Source of the DNA: an uncultured Flavobacteriales bacterium
Lineage (GTDB): Bacteria; Bacteroidota; Bacteroidia; Flavobacteriales_D; Crocinitomicaceae
Length of the DNA stretch: 64,000 bases
Assembly: GCA_903945495.1 (NCBI GenBank)
Contig: CAJAVU010000023.1
Coordinates: forward strand, 1 to 64,000
Direction of reading: 5' to 3'
In this document: positions 47,513-56,277 of the stretch, piece after piece
Layout of the letters: every line of letters starts with the position of its first letter
Numbering within the stretch: position 1 is the first letter of the stretch
Position numbers and translations under genes: made by a program
Notes under the pieces: generated by a model
Told to the model about the DNA's origin: nothing
The model's database searches: none
The model's input: the letters and a program-made list of their open reading frames with translations, nothing else

Positions 47513-48081
47513 AGCGTTGCCAAAAAGGCTTCGACCTGAGTAATTAGTGGTTGTTTTTCATCGTTATTGATTGCGTAGTTCGCCAATTCTTGCTTTTTCT
47601 CATCTGGCCATTGCTTGCTCATTCGCTCCTCTACTTGTTCAGCGGACATTTTATCGCGTTCCATCACACGTTGAATACGTAATTCTTTAGGTGCAGTAAC
47701 CAGTAGATTCAAATCCATTGTTTTGTACGCACCAGTTTCAAATAGAATTGCTGCTTCATTAAAAACGTAAGGAGATGTTTGACTATTGCACCAATCAACA
47801 AATGCAGAACGCACTTTTGGATGAATGATTTGGTTCACTTGAATGCGCAATTGATCATCTGTGAAAAGTTGTTGCGCTAAAAAGGGACGGTTCAGTTCAT
47901 CATCAATGTAAACTTCCGTCCCTAGTAATTGTATCAGCTGACTTCGAATTTCTGGATCCGTATCAACAAGTATTTTCGCAGCTAAGTCTGAATAATACAC
48001 TGGATAACCAAGCGTTTCAAGAATCTTTCCAATAAGGCTTTTTCCTGAACCTATTCCGCCAGTTAATCCAATTTTCAGCAC
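47509..48081 (-). CDS. coaE: Dephospho-CoA kinase
   Basis: 190 residues. Last step of coenzyme A synthesis. The P-loop is GGIGSGKS at 8-15 and the adjacent LAAKILVD and VFNEAAILFETG segments are typical. Last gene of siaB-siaC-coaE, five bases after siaC. The 3' end overlaps the opposite membrane-protein gene by four bases. Confidence 0.95.
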   Translation of the reverse strand: MLKIGLTGGIGSGKSLIGKILETLGYPVYYSDLAAKILVDTDPEIRSQLIQLLGTEVYIDDELNRPFLAQQLFTDDQLRIQVNQIIHPKVRSAFVDWCNSQTSPYVFNEAAILFETGAYKTMDLNLLVTAPKELRIQRVMERDKMSAEQVEERMSKQWPDEKKQELANYAINNDEKQPLITQVEAFLATL

Positions 48082-48086
48082 AGCGA

Positions 48087-48464
48087 TTAAATTTCTTCTA
48101 CTTCAATCATTTTAAATGGAAGCTTGATAATTGCTTGGTAATCTTCACCAGCTTCTTCCATATCTTCATCATCTTCTTCGAAATACCAATTCACTGAAAC
48201 ATCTGTTCCGTTCAATTTTTCTAACTTCTTGAATAAATCCAATATACATTTTGAAGATGAAGTGTTGAAGTATTCCAATTTCATTTCAATCACCGTTTGT
48301 GAACCAGGATTTTCAGCATAATCATCAATCCAATCATTCAATGGTTTATAAAATTCAATTGAATTCTCAGGTATCGATCTCCCTTTCAACAACAATGTTC
48401 CCGCAGCAGGATCAAAAACAACTTCTGGTGTTTTCGCTGAAGCCTCTAAAATCAACTTTTCCAT
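48087..48464 (-). CDS. siaC: SiaC-family phosphoprotein (DUF1987)
   Basis: 125 residues. The SpoIIAA-like regulator with the segment EYFNTSSSK; the Thr there is T68, the same number as the phosphorylated Thr of Pseudomonas aeruginosa SiaC. In that system SiaB phosphorylates and SiaA dephosphorylates SiaC, and free SiaC activates the diguanylate cyclase SiaD. Here only SiaB and SiaC are adjacent, so the effector is unknown. Acidic middle (residues about 98-112). Seven bases downstream of siaB. Confidence 0.85.
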   Translation of the reverse strand: MEKLILEASAKTPEVVFDPAAGTLLLKGRSIPENSIEFYKPLNDWIDDYAENPGSQTVIEMKLEYFNTSSSKCILDLFKKLEKLNGTDVSVNWYFEEDDEDMEEAGEDYQAIIKLPFKMIEVEEI

Positions 48465-48471
48465 CTTTCTA

Positions 48472-49026
48472 TTAATCTATTTTTACGTTCAAGCAAAAAA
48501 AGCTTGTTTCATTATTTATTTTCAAAAACTCAAAATCCAATTTGTTTCCTGATTTTCGTGCGATGTCAATCATTCCCAAACCTGCAGTTCCTTTATCGGA
48601 TACCATTGAATTATTCAAACTGCTTTGATAATATTCTTTTAATCCGTCCTTGTCCATTGAATTAATAATTTCCAAGCGATCTTTTAGCTCTTGAGCCTTA
48701 TCGACATCAATGTAATTACCTGTTTTTACAATGAAATGATCTTGTTCTTTCACAATCAGAACCAAGGCAGATTTTCGCTCTAACAATTCTTTTGAAGCAG
48801 GAGTTGCAGATTCTTCAACATGGTGATAGAGATTTTGCAAGCATTCTACCAAGACATTGAATACCTTTTTACGAATTCTTGGAGTCTCATGCATGGAATC
48901 CATTTTGGCCTCCATGATATGTAAAACTGATGTCAGTAACTCAGCCGTTACAATACCTTTAAACGAAAGGATGACATTTTCATCTTCCATTGTTCGATAC
49001 AGACTGTAGACGTTTGCTAGTGACAT
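48472..49026 (-). CDS. siaB: SiaB-family protein kinase (DUF6272)
   Basis: 184 residues from ATG 49026; an upstream TTG would add five. A GHKL-like small kinase, with the helix ILMEAK/RKKVFNVLVECLQNLYHHVEE (N-box-type Asn and Glu) and the glycine loop KGTAGLGMIDIARKSGN near the C-terminus. This layout matches SiaB, which phosphorylates SiaC. First gene of the siaB-siaC-coaE unit. Confidence 0.82.
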   Translation of the reverse strand: MSLANVYSLYRTMEDENVILSFKGIVTAELLTSVLHIMEAKMDSMHETPRIRKKVFNVLVECLQNLYHHVEESATPASKELLERKSALVLIVKEQDHFIVKTGNYIDVDKAQELKDRLEIINSMDKDGLKEYYQSSLNNSMVSDKGTAGLGMIDIARKSGNKLDFEFLKINNETSFFCLNVKID

Positions 49027-49154
49027 TATGAATAGTTTCAAAACAAATATAATGAATTGATTTTCACAGCAAGCAATTCTTCAAGAAAATAACTGAGAAT
49101 GTATAAAATTAGCTATGCTGCTGCCAATAAGCAGTGAAAGATTATCTTTGTACC

Positions 49155-49889
49155 ATGAGTTCAAAAGAATGGTTTGCAGAGTGGTTTGACACCACGTATT
49201 ATCACACTTTGTATAAAAACAGAAATGATGAAGAGGCTGAACAGTTTATTTCCAAGCTTTTATCTTTTCTAAATTTAAAGAAAAATGCCTCTGTACTCGA
49301 TTTGGCGTGTGGTAAAGGTCGACATTCTGTTACCTTGAACAAACACGGTTTGACTGTTTTAGGTGTTGATTTAGCTCCGAATAGTATTCAAGAAGCGCGT
49401 AAATCTCAAAAAACAGGACTTTCATTTGATGTTCACGACATGCGTGAAGTGATTGAAGGAAAATCGTTTGATGCTATCTTCAATTTATTTACAAGCTTTG
49501 GTTATTTCGATGATTTACAAGACAATGTGCGCGTAATTCAATCAATGCATACCATGTTGAATGATGACGGAATTTTAGTAATTGATTTCATGAATGCAGC
49601 CAAGGTAATTGCGAATTTAGTTATCAAAGAAGAAAAAGAAATCGATGGCATTCAATTCAAAATAGAGCGCATTTATGACGGACAACACATTTTCAAACAC
49701 ATCAAATTCACCGATGATGGAAATGATTTTCACTTTACAGAACGTGTTCAAGCCTTGAAAAAAGATGATTTTTATGATTTATTGGCGCAGAATAAGTTTG
49801 AGATAATTCGTACTTTTGGCGACTTTTCATTAAATGATTTTGATGAAAACACATCGGATCGTTTGATCATTATTGCAAGAAAAAATTAA
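49155..49889 (+). CDS. Class I SAM-dependent methyltransferase
   Basis: 244 residues from ATG 49155. Rossmann-fold methyltransferase: motif I is VLDLACGKGRHS, motif II LGVDLAPNSI, and DGILVIDFMNA follows. Target unknown; related proteins act on small molecules or on proteins. A -7-like box TATCTTTG (49143-49150) is so near the ATG that a leaderless mRNA is possible. The stop overlaps the next ATG by one base (TAATG), so it is co-translated with the ZIP transporter. Confidence 0.85.
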   Translation: MSSKEWFAEWFDTTYYHTLYKNRNDEEAEQFISKLLSFLNLKKNASVLDLACGKGRHSVTLNKHGLTVLGVDLAPNSIQEARKSQKTGLSFDVHDMREVIEGKSFDAIFNLFTSFGYFDDLQDNVRVIQSMHTMLNDDGILVIDFMNAAKVIANLVIKEEKEIDGIQFKIERIYDGQHIFKHIKFTDDGNDFHFTERVQALKKDDFYDLLAQNKFEIIRTFGDFSLNDFDENTSDRLIIIARKN

Positions 49890-50623
49890 TGGAAGCATTT
49901 ATCGTTTATTCAAGTCTTATTTTGTCTGTTGTTCTAGGTGGATTTTTCGTAACCTACTTGCAACAAACGAATAAAGCACAAATTATCAAGTTGCTTCTTG
50001 CTTTTAGCGGTGGTTTTTTACTTGCGATTGCTTTCACCCATTTCATTCCAGATTTGTACCATGAAGAGTCAGCTTCTATTGGCATTTACATTCTAATTGG
50101 ATTCTTGATTCAATTATTGATGGAGTTCTTTTCAGGTGGAATTGAACACGGACACGTTCACGTTCACAAGGGTCAAAAAATGCCTTGGGGATTATTTATT
50201 TCGCTTTCAGTTCATTCAATTTTAGAAGGAATTCCTTTAGGGAATCAATTGATGGGACACGAAATCTTAAGCTCTCACCACCACGGAGACGATAATTCGT
50301 TGTTATTAGGGATTTTATTTCATCAATTACCTGTTGCAATTGCCTTAATGACCTTGTTGATCAATACAAAGCTAACGACTGCAAAAGCTTGGATTGTTTT
50401 AATGCTGTTCGGAATAATGACGCCACTCGGTGTTTTAGTAGGAATGTTAACGCTTCCAGGAGAATTTGGCCTGGATTATCACGTTATTCTTGCAATCGTT
50501 GTTGGTATGTTCTTGCACATTTCAACCACAATTATCTTTGAAACATCCGAAAATCACAAATTCAACTTATTGAAATTATTGGCCATTTTTGTGGGCTGTG
50601 GATTGGCGTTTTTGATGCACTGA
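49889..50623 (+). CDS. ZIP-family divalent metal transporter
   Basis: 244 residues with eight predicted membrane helices. The metal path is seen in HSILEGIPLG (helix IV) and HQLPVAIAL (helix V), and the loop before it is His-rich (HGHVHVHK). ZIP proteins move Zn(II), Fe(II) or similar ions into the cytoplasm. Translationally coupled to the methyltransferase. Confidence 0.9.
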   Translation: MEAFIVYSSLILSVVLGGFFVTYLQQTNKAQIIKLLLAFSGGFLLAIAFTHFIPDLYHEESASIGIYILIGFLIQLLMEFFSGGIEHGHVHVHKGQKMPWGLFISLSVHSILEGIPLGNQLMGHEILSSHHHGDDNSLLLGILFHQLPVAIALMTLLINTKLTTAKAWIVLMLFGIMTPLGVLVGMLTLPGEFGLDYHVILAIVVGMFLHISTTIIFETSENHKFNLLKLLAIFVGCGLAFLMH

Positions 50624-50920
50624 TCCGTTTCTTGATCGCTTTGAGAATGTTTAATTTGCCTATGAAGAATCTATCGTTGAAAGGTAGATAAAAGTTCAGA
50701 TTAATCAGCTTTTTATTATAAAAATCCTCAACACTTTTTTTAGCGAATCTTATAATGGATGAATAAATAGTCAAATTATTGATCCAAGACAAGATACCTT
50801 CTGTGTTGGGATTTCAATTTTTCAAATTTGTATTCTTATTTGAACATTCTATTTAAAGTCATTCTTCAATTATATAATTAATTCCTATTTTTGACAACAT
50901 TCATAAATAAACAATAGGAT
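50624..50920. other. 297-base gene-free region
   Basis: AT-rich spacer between the ZIP gene and the small lipoprotein. No convincing gene or RNA is seen; a minus-strand reading frame here overlaps the ZIP gene and looks non-coding. A -7-like TATTTTTG at 50886-50893 probably belongs to the lipoprotein gene at 50921. Confidence 0.5.
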
Positions 50921-51301
50921 ATGAGAAAATTATTTTTTCTGTTTATAACAATGTTGATACTGTCTTCTTGTAACTCTAAAATTACAACTTTAAAGAATGA
51001 TCTACTCGATAATGTTGAAAAATTAAATCAAATTAAAAAAGAAAATTCAGGTTTTAGATATAATCATGAGATTAAGGAATTTTTACTCTTTCAAAAACCA
51101 ATCATTGATAAAATTATATCCTTAGAGGCAGAAATTGACGCTTATTATAATAGAAATCCAAAAAACGCAGAATACTATTATCGTTACTATAATGAGCAAA
51201 AAATTAAAGATTGTTGTTGGGACAATAACAACTTCTTGATAGATGCACAATTAGCTAACATGGCCACAAAAATATATGTGATCGAAGATGCATACAAATG
51301 A
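50921..51301 (+). CDS. Small lipoprotein of unknown function
   Basis: 126 residues with lipobox LSSC, lipid Cys at C17. The mature part is helical with many Lys, Asn, Tyr and Ile; a Tyr-rich segment (AEYYYRYYNEQK) and CC pair (KDCCWDN) follow. AT content seems higher than in the neighbours, as often seen for recently acquired genes. No domain recognised. It lies at the edge of the polysaccharide locus, convergent with the sugar transferase. Confidence 0.55.
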   Translation: MRKLFFLFITMLILSSCNSKITTLKNDLLDNVEKLNQIKKENSGFRYNHEIKEFLLFQKPIIDKIISLEAEIDAYYNRNPKNAEYYYRYYNEQKIKDCCWDNNNFLIDAQLANMATKIYVIEDAYK

Positions 51302-51324
51302 TTCGTAATTCTATCAGACTTTTC

Positions 51325-51912
51325 TTAGCCTATCATTCGTTTGAAAGTTGCCCACATTATTTTTAGATCTGTTCCAACTGTTGGACGTTCGAGGTATTTC
51401 TTGTTCATCTCTATTTTGGTTGGCATAATGACTTCGATATAGGTTTTGTGTGGATCTTCAGAATTACCCAACAATTCATTTTCGTTGAAATATTCTACCG
51501 AAGCGTAATCTGTAATTCCTGGTTGCACATTTAAAATCTGACGTTGGTCTTCTGTGTATAAATCAACAAATTCTTTGACTTCAGGGCGCGGACCAACGAT
51601 GCTCATCTCCCCTTTCAAGACATTGATAAACTGAGGAAATTCATCCAATTTAAACTTACGCAAGAAATACCCAGAATTAGTAATTCGAGGATCGCGCATA
51701 CCAACCGTTAATTTACCCGCTTTGTCTGCATCTTTTCGCATTGAACGAAATTTCAACATTTTAAATGGAATTCCATGTTTACCAATTCGCTCCTGCCGAT
51801 AAAAAACACCACCTTTTGATTCTAGTAAAATCCAGACAGCCATAACAATTCCAATTGGCAGAAATAGACTCAAGATTATGAGCGAAACGAGTATGTCGAA
51901 AATTCTTTTCAC
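51325..51912 (-). CDS. Initiating sugar-phosphate transferase (PglC/WcaJ-type)
   Basis: 195 residues, the small monotopic phosphoglycosyl-transferase core. One membrane-embedded hairpin (ILVSLIILSLFLPIGIVMAVWI), then RQERIGKHGIPFKMLKFRSM and the catalytic Asp-Glu pair in LRKFKLDEFPQF, and MSIVGPRPE. Transfers a sugar-1-phosphate to undecaprenyl phosphate and starts repeat-unit assembly. Last gene of the locus on the minus strand. Its upstream region holds the GAATGAAG repeat array. Confidence 0.92.
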   Translation of the reverse strand: MKRIFDILVSLIILSLFLPIGIVMAVWILLESKGGVFYRQERIGKHGIPFKMLKFRSMRKDADKAGKLTVGMRDPRITNSGYFLRKFKLDEFPQFINVLKGEMSIVGPRPEVKEFVDLYTEDQRQILNVQPGITDYASVEYFNENELLGNSEDPHKTYIEVIMPTKIEMNKKYLERPTVGTDLKIMWATFKRMIG

Positions 51913-51926
51913 TAATTAGAACATGA

Positions 51927-51966
51927 GAATGAAAAGATGAAGGAATGAAGGAATGAAAGAATGTTC
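51927..51966. repeat. Degenerate 8-bp tandem array, GAATGAAG-type
   Basis: Five consecutive 8-base units on the plus strand: GAATGAAA, AGATGAAG, GAATGAAG, GAATGAAA, GAATGTTC. It lies between the sugar transferase start and the four-helix gene stop. Confidence 0.7.
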
Positions 51967-51991
51967 TTATTCATTTGATCTCAAATTATTT

Positions 51992-52345
51992 TTAGCGATT
52001 GGCTTTTGATGATTTTAATATGCTCGTTAAAATTACAATTAATTCGCCGCAATCATTTGTCAGTTCCTTTAAATTTGGATTTGAATAAATATCCGATGCC
52101 TGAATCAGTCTTAACCAATATTTTGCCTCTTTAGCTTCTTTTAAAGATATTTGAAGTTTCGCAATGAACTCTGCCTTTGAAATTGCACCTTGTGATTCTT
52201 CTATGTTTGCACCAATACTGGTTCCACTTTTTAATAACTGGCGAGAAATAACGTATTCTTTTTTTTCATTTTGCATTTGAAATGAAAACTTTACGATTTT
52301 AACTGCAAAATCAAAACTCTTAGTTACAATTATATTCTCTTTCAT
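51992..52345 (-). CDS. Four-helix-bundle protein (S23/IVP family)
   Basis: 117 residues, entirely helical. Conserved family segments: SFDFAVKIVKFSFQM, YVISRQLLKSGTSIGANIEESQGA, FIAKLQISLKEAKEAKYWLRLI. The family was first seen in 23S rRNA intervening sequences and is common as a stand-alone gene in Bacteroidota glycan loci. Biochemical function unknown. It is flanked on both sides by 8-bp repeat arrays whose units are near-identical when read on opposite strands, which suggests it moves or was inserted as a unit. Confidence 0.85.
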   Translation of the reverse strand: MKENIIVTKSFDFAVKIVKFSFQMQNEKKEYVISRQLLKSGTSIGANIEESQGAISKAEFIAKLQISLKEAKEAKYWLRLIQASDIYSNPNLKELTNDCGELIVILTSILKSSKANR

Positions 52346-52360
52346 GGTCCTTACTGAAAA

Positions 52361-52440
52361 CTTAATTCCTTAATTCCTTAATTCCTTAATTCCTTAATTC
52401 CTTAATTCCTTAATTCCTTAATTCCTTAATTCCTTAATTC
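52361..52440. repeat. Ten perfect tandem copies of CTTAATTC
   Basis: Exactly 80 bases, ten identical 8-base units, starting 15 bases upstream of the four-helix start and ending 1 base before the aminotransferase stop codon. On the minus strand the unit reads GAATTAAG, one base from the GAATGAAG unit on the other side of the four-helix gene. Confidence 0.9.
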
Positions 52441-52441
52441 T

Positions 52442-53650
52442 TTACAAAATCGAATCGACAGCTTTCTTCACAGCATTTACAACTGTTTGAACTTGCGCAT
52501 CCGTCAAATTATAATAAACAGGCAACGAAATTTCATTGTGGTATTTATTCCATGTTTCAGGATAATCTTCCATTTTGTAACCGCGTTTTTTGTACGCCGT
52601 CAAGGTTGGTAATGGTAAAAAGTGAACATTCACAGAAACATCTTGATCAAAAATCACTTGCATGATCGCATCGCGTTGTGCTTCAGTAATGTTTGCAATG
52701 CGCAACTGATATAAATGATAACAACTTATTTTGCTTTCTGTCGTGTGAAGTGGCGTAATTGCCCATGATTCATTTGCAAAAGCAGCATCGTATTGTTCGA
52801 AAATCGATTTTCTTCGATCTAGATTCTCTTGATAGCGTTCCAATTCAACCAAGCCAATTGCAGCTTGTAAATCTGTCATGTTGCATTTAAAACCTGGCTC
52901 TTCAACATCATAACGCCAGTTACCTTTTTGCGTTTTTGCCAAAGCATCTTTGTTTTGACCATGCAAAATCATTGTACAAAACGCTGTATAGATTTCATCG
53001 TGATCAAAGTTGTCAGGCAAATTGAAACACAAAGCGCCACCTTCCGCTGTTGTCAAATTTTTCACTGCATGAAACGAAAAAGAGCTAATGTCAGTCAAAG
53101 AACCTGAACGTTTTCCATTGTAGGTTGCTCCAAAACTATGCGCTGCATCACTGATAACAAGAATACGATCTAATTGCTCTTGTTTTTCGTTATTCGCCGA
53201 AAACATCGATCGAATTCCTTCTTCTCTAACCAATGCATTCAATTGGTCATAATCACACGGAAAGCCAGCTAAATCAACAGCAATTATCGCTTTTGTTCTA
53301 GGCGTAATTGCATTTCGAACCGCTTCAACTGAAATATTAAAATCTCCTGGGTTAACATCCACCATAACTGGTTTCGCTCCAGCGTGAACAATTACATTTG
53401 CACTTGCACAATACGTGTAAGCAGGAAGAATCACTTCATCACCTTCTTGAATTCCCCACCAATTCAATAACACCTGCATTCCCATAGTCCAAGAATTGAC
53501 CGCAACCGTAGTTTTACAACCACAGTATTCAGTTATTTTCTTTTCAAAAAGTTTCGTTCGAGGACCAGTTGTAATCCAACCACTTTGCAAAGCAGCTGTA
53601 ACCTCATCAATGACTTTTTGATCTATTCTTGGTGGTGAAAATGGAATCAT
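52442..53650 (-). CDS. DegT/DnrJ/EryC1-family PLP-dependent sugar aminotransferase
   Basis: 402 residues. PLP lysine is K197 in SFHAVKNLTTAEGG; the start MIPFSPPRIDQKVID and GWITTGPRTKLFE are typical, as is VISDAAHSFGA for the cofactor Asp. These enzymes aminate 4-keto (or 3-keto) nucleotide sugars to make amino sugars for surface polysaccharides. The exact sugar cannot be read from the sequence. No dehydratase partner is present in the window. Confidence 0.93.
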   Translation of the reverse strand: MIPFSPPRIDQKVIDEVTAALQSGWITTGPRTKLFEKKITEYCGCKTTVAVNSWTMGMQVLLNWWGIQEGDEVILPAYTYCASANVIVHAGAKPVMVDVNPGDFNISVEAVRNAITPRTKAIIAVDLAGFPCDYDQLNALVREEGIRSMFSANNEKQEQLDRILVISDAAHSFGATYNGKRSGSLTDISSFSFHAVKNLTTAEGGALCFNLPDNFDHDEIYTAFCTMILHGQNKDALAKTQKGNWRYDVEEPGFKCNMTDLQAAIGLVELERYQENLDRRKSIFEQYDAAFANESWAITPLHTTESKISCYHLYQLRIANITEAQRDAIMQVIFDQDVSVNVHFLPLPTLTAYKKRGYKMEDYPETWNKYHNEISLPVYYNLTDAQVQTVVNAVKKAVDSIL

Positions 53651-53694
53651 ACAAATAATTTTAGTGTATTCGAATAACGCTTCGAAGTTAAGGA

Positions 53695-54720
53695 TTATCT
53701 CGACAATCGTTTTTGTTTATCGGAAGGTTTTTTATTCAAAAGCATAAATTCAAAAATACCTTTCAAATAGCCTAAGCCATAACTAATATGAAGTAAGGGA
53801 AATGTGATTAATACATCCATGAAATTGACCTTTTTATCTTCAGAAACAACATTAGCTGAAACATAAATAGCCAAAAAAACATACATCAAGAATGGAACAG
53901 AAGCCAGAAGGAAGACGGTTGGTGAAATAAACGGCAAAGGCAACAATAGCGCTAAATAACTCACAAATAAAGGCGGAACCAGTTGGCGGAGTGTCGTTAC
54001 TGACTTGTGTTTTCGATTTACATATACTTTCCAATAACCATATTGGAAAAATTGACGCCAAAGACCTGAGTAATTTCCTCGCACATAATATCGCAACGAA
54101 CTATCATTGTCATAATAGATTTTCCCACCTTCATTTGTAACACGAAAATTGAAATCATCGTCTTGATTACGAATCAATTCCTCGTCAAAAAAGCCGATTT
54201 TTTCAAACACCCAATAAGGATACATTGGACTCGTTACGGTATCTGTATAACCCGATTTTTCTAAGGTTCTAAAATTTCCTAGTCCCATTCCAAATGCTGT
54301 AGACATTGCTTTGGAAATTACTCGACCTGTTTCGTTTACGTATTCATTGACAATTTTACCACCCACACACCAAACAGATGGATCCGTTTCAAAGCGTTTC
54401 AAACTGTTTAATAAATAATTTTGACTAAGGATGTGTCTTGCTCCAACAATCTGCACAAAATCGACCTTTCCACCTGCGTAAATACCAAGGTTAAACGCAA
54501 AGGGAGTTAATTGCTTTAGGTTGTCAACCAATTCTAAGTTTGGATACTGTTGGATTAGGTCATTGACACGTTCACGCGTTCCGTCATTACTCATTCCGTC
54601 AACAACAAAGACTTTAATTTCCGCAGAAACGGGTAAATCACATGCAAAAATCGCATGAATACACTCTTCGATGTATTGTTGCTCATTTCTACACGGTATT
54701 ACAATGGAAATCTTTGTCAT
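53695..54720 (-). CDS. Family 2 glycosyltransferase
   Basis: 341 residues. GT-A domain with ISIVIPCRNE, the VDGMSNDGT segment, a DxD-like DFVQIVGARHIL and EEL/NQDDDFNFRV in the acceptor region; two membrane helices near 250-305. The start overlaps the dltA stop by four bases, so this transferase is translated together with the dlt system, a strong hint that the dlt acyl target is the glycan it builds. Confidence 0.92.
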   Translation of the reverse strand: MTKISIVIPCRNEQQYIEECIHAIFACDLPVSAEIKVFVVDGMSNDGTRERVNDLIQQYPNLELVDNLKQLTPFAFNLGIYAGGKVDFVQIVGARHILSQNYLLNSLKRFETDPSVWCVGGKIVNEYVNETGRVISKAMSTAFGMGLGNFRTLEKSGYTDTVTSPMYPYWVFEKIGFFDEELIRNQDDDFNFRVTNEGGKIYYDNDSSLRYYVRGNYSGLWRQFFQYGYWKVYVNRKHKSVTTLRQLVPPLFVSYLALLLPLPFISPTVFLLASVPFLMYVFLAIYVSANVVSEDKKVNFMDVLITFPLLHISYGLGYLKGIFEFMLLNKKPSDKQKRLSR

Positions 54721-56231
54721 GTATGAAAATTTTTAAATGCTTTGTTTAAATAAATTGCTTCCAGTTTCTTTTTATCCGTCTTACCACTTGTATTCAGTGG
54801 TATTTCATGAATTTTTCGAAAATCAGAAGGAATCATATATTCAGGTAATTTTTTTCGTAGAAAAGAGACCAACTCAGCTGAATCTAGTTCATTTTGAGCA
54901 GAATAAAATGCAACAATTTTCTTTGTTTCTCCTTTGCTTTTTAGACCAATCGTACTTGCATTTTCAATTGATTCGAATGTTTTTAGCGTAGAGGAAATAT
55001 CTTCTAATTCGATGCGATATCCATGGAATTTCACCATTTCATCGTTTCTCCCTGCATAAAAAATTAAGCCGTCTTTGTAATAACCTTGATCTCCAGTTAA
55101 ATAAATCCGCTCGTTTTCATAGGTGATGAATTTAGCTTGGTTCAATTCTTCATTGTTCAAATAACCAGGGGACAAGTGTTCGCCCTGAATGCAAATTTCA
55201 CCTACTCCTTCTTCGTCTTCATTTAATAGAATGATTTTCGAATTTGGTTTCGGATATCCAATCGGCATGGCGTTGTATTTCTCGATGATTGAATCATTCA
55301 AGCGCACCGAGGTTGTTAAATTTGTTGCTTCAGACGGACCATAGGCATTCCAAATAGCTGCAGAAGGAAAACGCTTTGCCAATTCCTGATAGGTTTTTAC
55401 TGGTAAAGCTTCACCAGCGAAAACAAAGGAATGTAGATTCGGCAAATGTTCTTCTGTGAAACGCGGATCTCTCAAATAGAGATATACGAGACTTGGAGTC
55501 GAAATCCAAACGCTCACGTTGTGCGCAAGAATTTTATCAATTAAACCCGTTTGATCTTTTAACTCATCAGAGGTAACCGAGACGAGTGTTGCGCCTAAAC
55601 GCAAAAATAAAAATTCATCAAATGATGCAAAATCAAAGCTTAAGGAAGAAACATTGAGCAAAACATCCGTTGAATCAATCGAAAAATCGTTTGAAATCCA
55701 TTGTGAAAATTCGATAATTCCTTTACGTGCAATTGGTACACCTTTCGGACGACCAGTTGTTCCAGAAGTAAAGAGGATATAATTGATCTTATTCTCTGGT
55801 TCTAACGGATTTTTCAATTCAAAATCAATCTTTCCTTGTTGCTTAATACACGTTATAGATGGAGCTTGAATAACACAATCGAATAACTCGTTAATTGCAA
55901 CGTCTGTCGTACAGTTGATTAAAACTTGCGCCTTGCATTCCTCTTTCATCATTTGGATGCGCTCAAAAGGAAAAATAACATCTGCCGGAACATACACAGC
56001 TCCGTAGAGCATTAAAGCAGTTTTCGCTGCAATGATGTGTGCTTGTTTATGTCCGTAAATGATTACAGGATTACTTTTTGGAAGATTCAATTCATTCAAC
56101 AACAGAAGTAATTTATTTACTTCCATTTCGAAATCTCCCCATGACCAAGAAAAATCACTTCCAACAAGCGCAATTTTATCCTTTTCAACATCGGATTCAA
56201 TCAGCTTATTATCTTCAAATGAATACTTCAT
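54717..56231 (-). CDS. dltA: DltA-like aminoacyl-carrier-protein ligase (AMP-forming)
   Basis: 504 residues, the length of DltA. The adenylation motifs are SGTTGRPKG at 156-164, FAGEALPV at 271-278, NAYGPSEAT, YLTGDQG and TSGKTDKKKL (catalytic Lys). DltA activates an amino acid with ATP and loads it on DltC. In D-alanine-specific DltA the segment reads F-C-G-E; the Cys blocks L-alanine. Here it is A272, so the amino acid may differ (L-Ala, Gly or others). The gene overlaps the GT2 gene by four bases and follows dltB after 46 bases. Confidence 0.88.
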   Translation of the reverse strand: MKYSFEDNKLIESDVEKDKIALVGSDFSWSWGDFEMEVNKLLLLLNELNLPKSNPVIIYGHKQAHIIAAKTALMLYGAVYVPADVIFPFERIQMMKEECKAQVLINCTTDVAINELFDCVIQAPSITCIKQQGKIDFELKNPLEPENKINYILFTSGTTGRPKGVPIARKGIIEFSQWISNDFSIDSTDVLLNVSSLSFDFASFDEFLFLRLGATLVSVTSDELKDQTGLIDKILAHNVSVWISTPSLVYLYLRDPRFTEEHLPNLHSFVFAGEALPVKTYQELAKRFPSAAIWNAYGPSEATNLTTSVRLNDSIIEKYNAMPIGYPKPNSKIILLNEDEEGVGEICIQGEHLSPGYLNNEELNQAKFITYENERIYLTGDQGYYKDGLIFYAGRNDEMVKFHGYRIELEDISSTLKTFESIENASTIGLKSKGETKKIVAFYSAQNELDSAELVSFLRKKLPEYMIPSDFRKIHEIPLNTSGKTDKKKLEAIYLNKAFKNFHT

Positions 56232-56277
56232 AGTTCCTTATTTCTCCTGCAAGGTTAAACATCAACTGATTTTCGGC

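Noticed and set aside
50562-50792. Minus-strand reading frame of 76 codons after the ZIP gene
   Set aside because: It overlaps the end of the ZIP gene, has no ribosome-binding context or recognisable features, and most of it lies in low-complexity AT-rich DNA.
52361-52440. CRISPR-like array
   Set aside because: The repeats are contiguous 8-base units with no spacers and no cas genes nearby; it is a simple tandem repeat.
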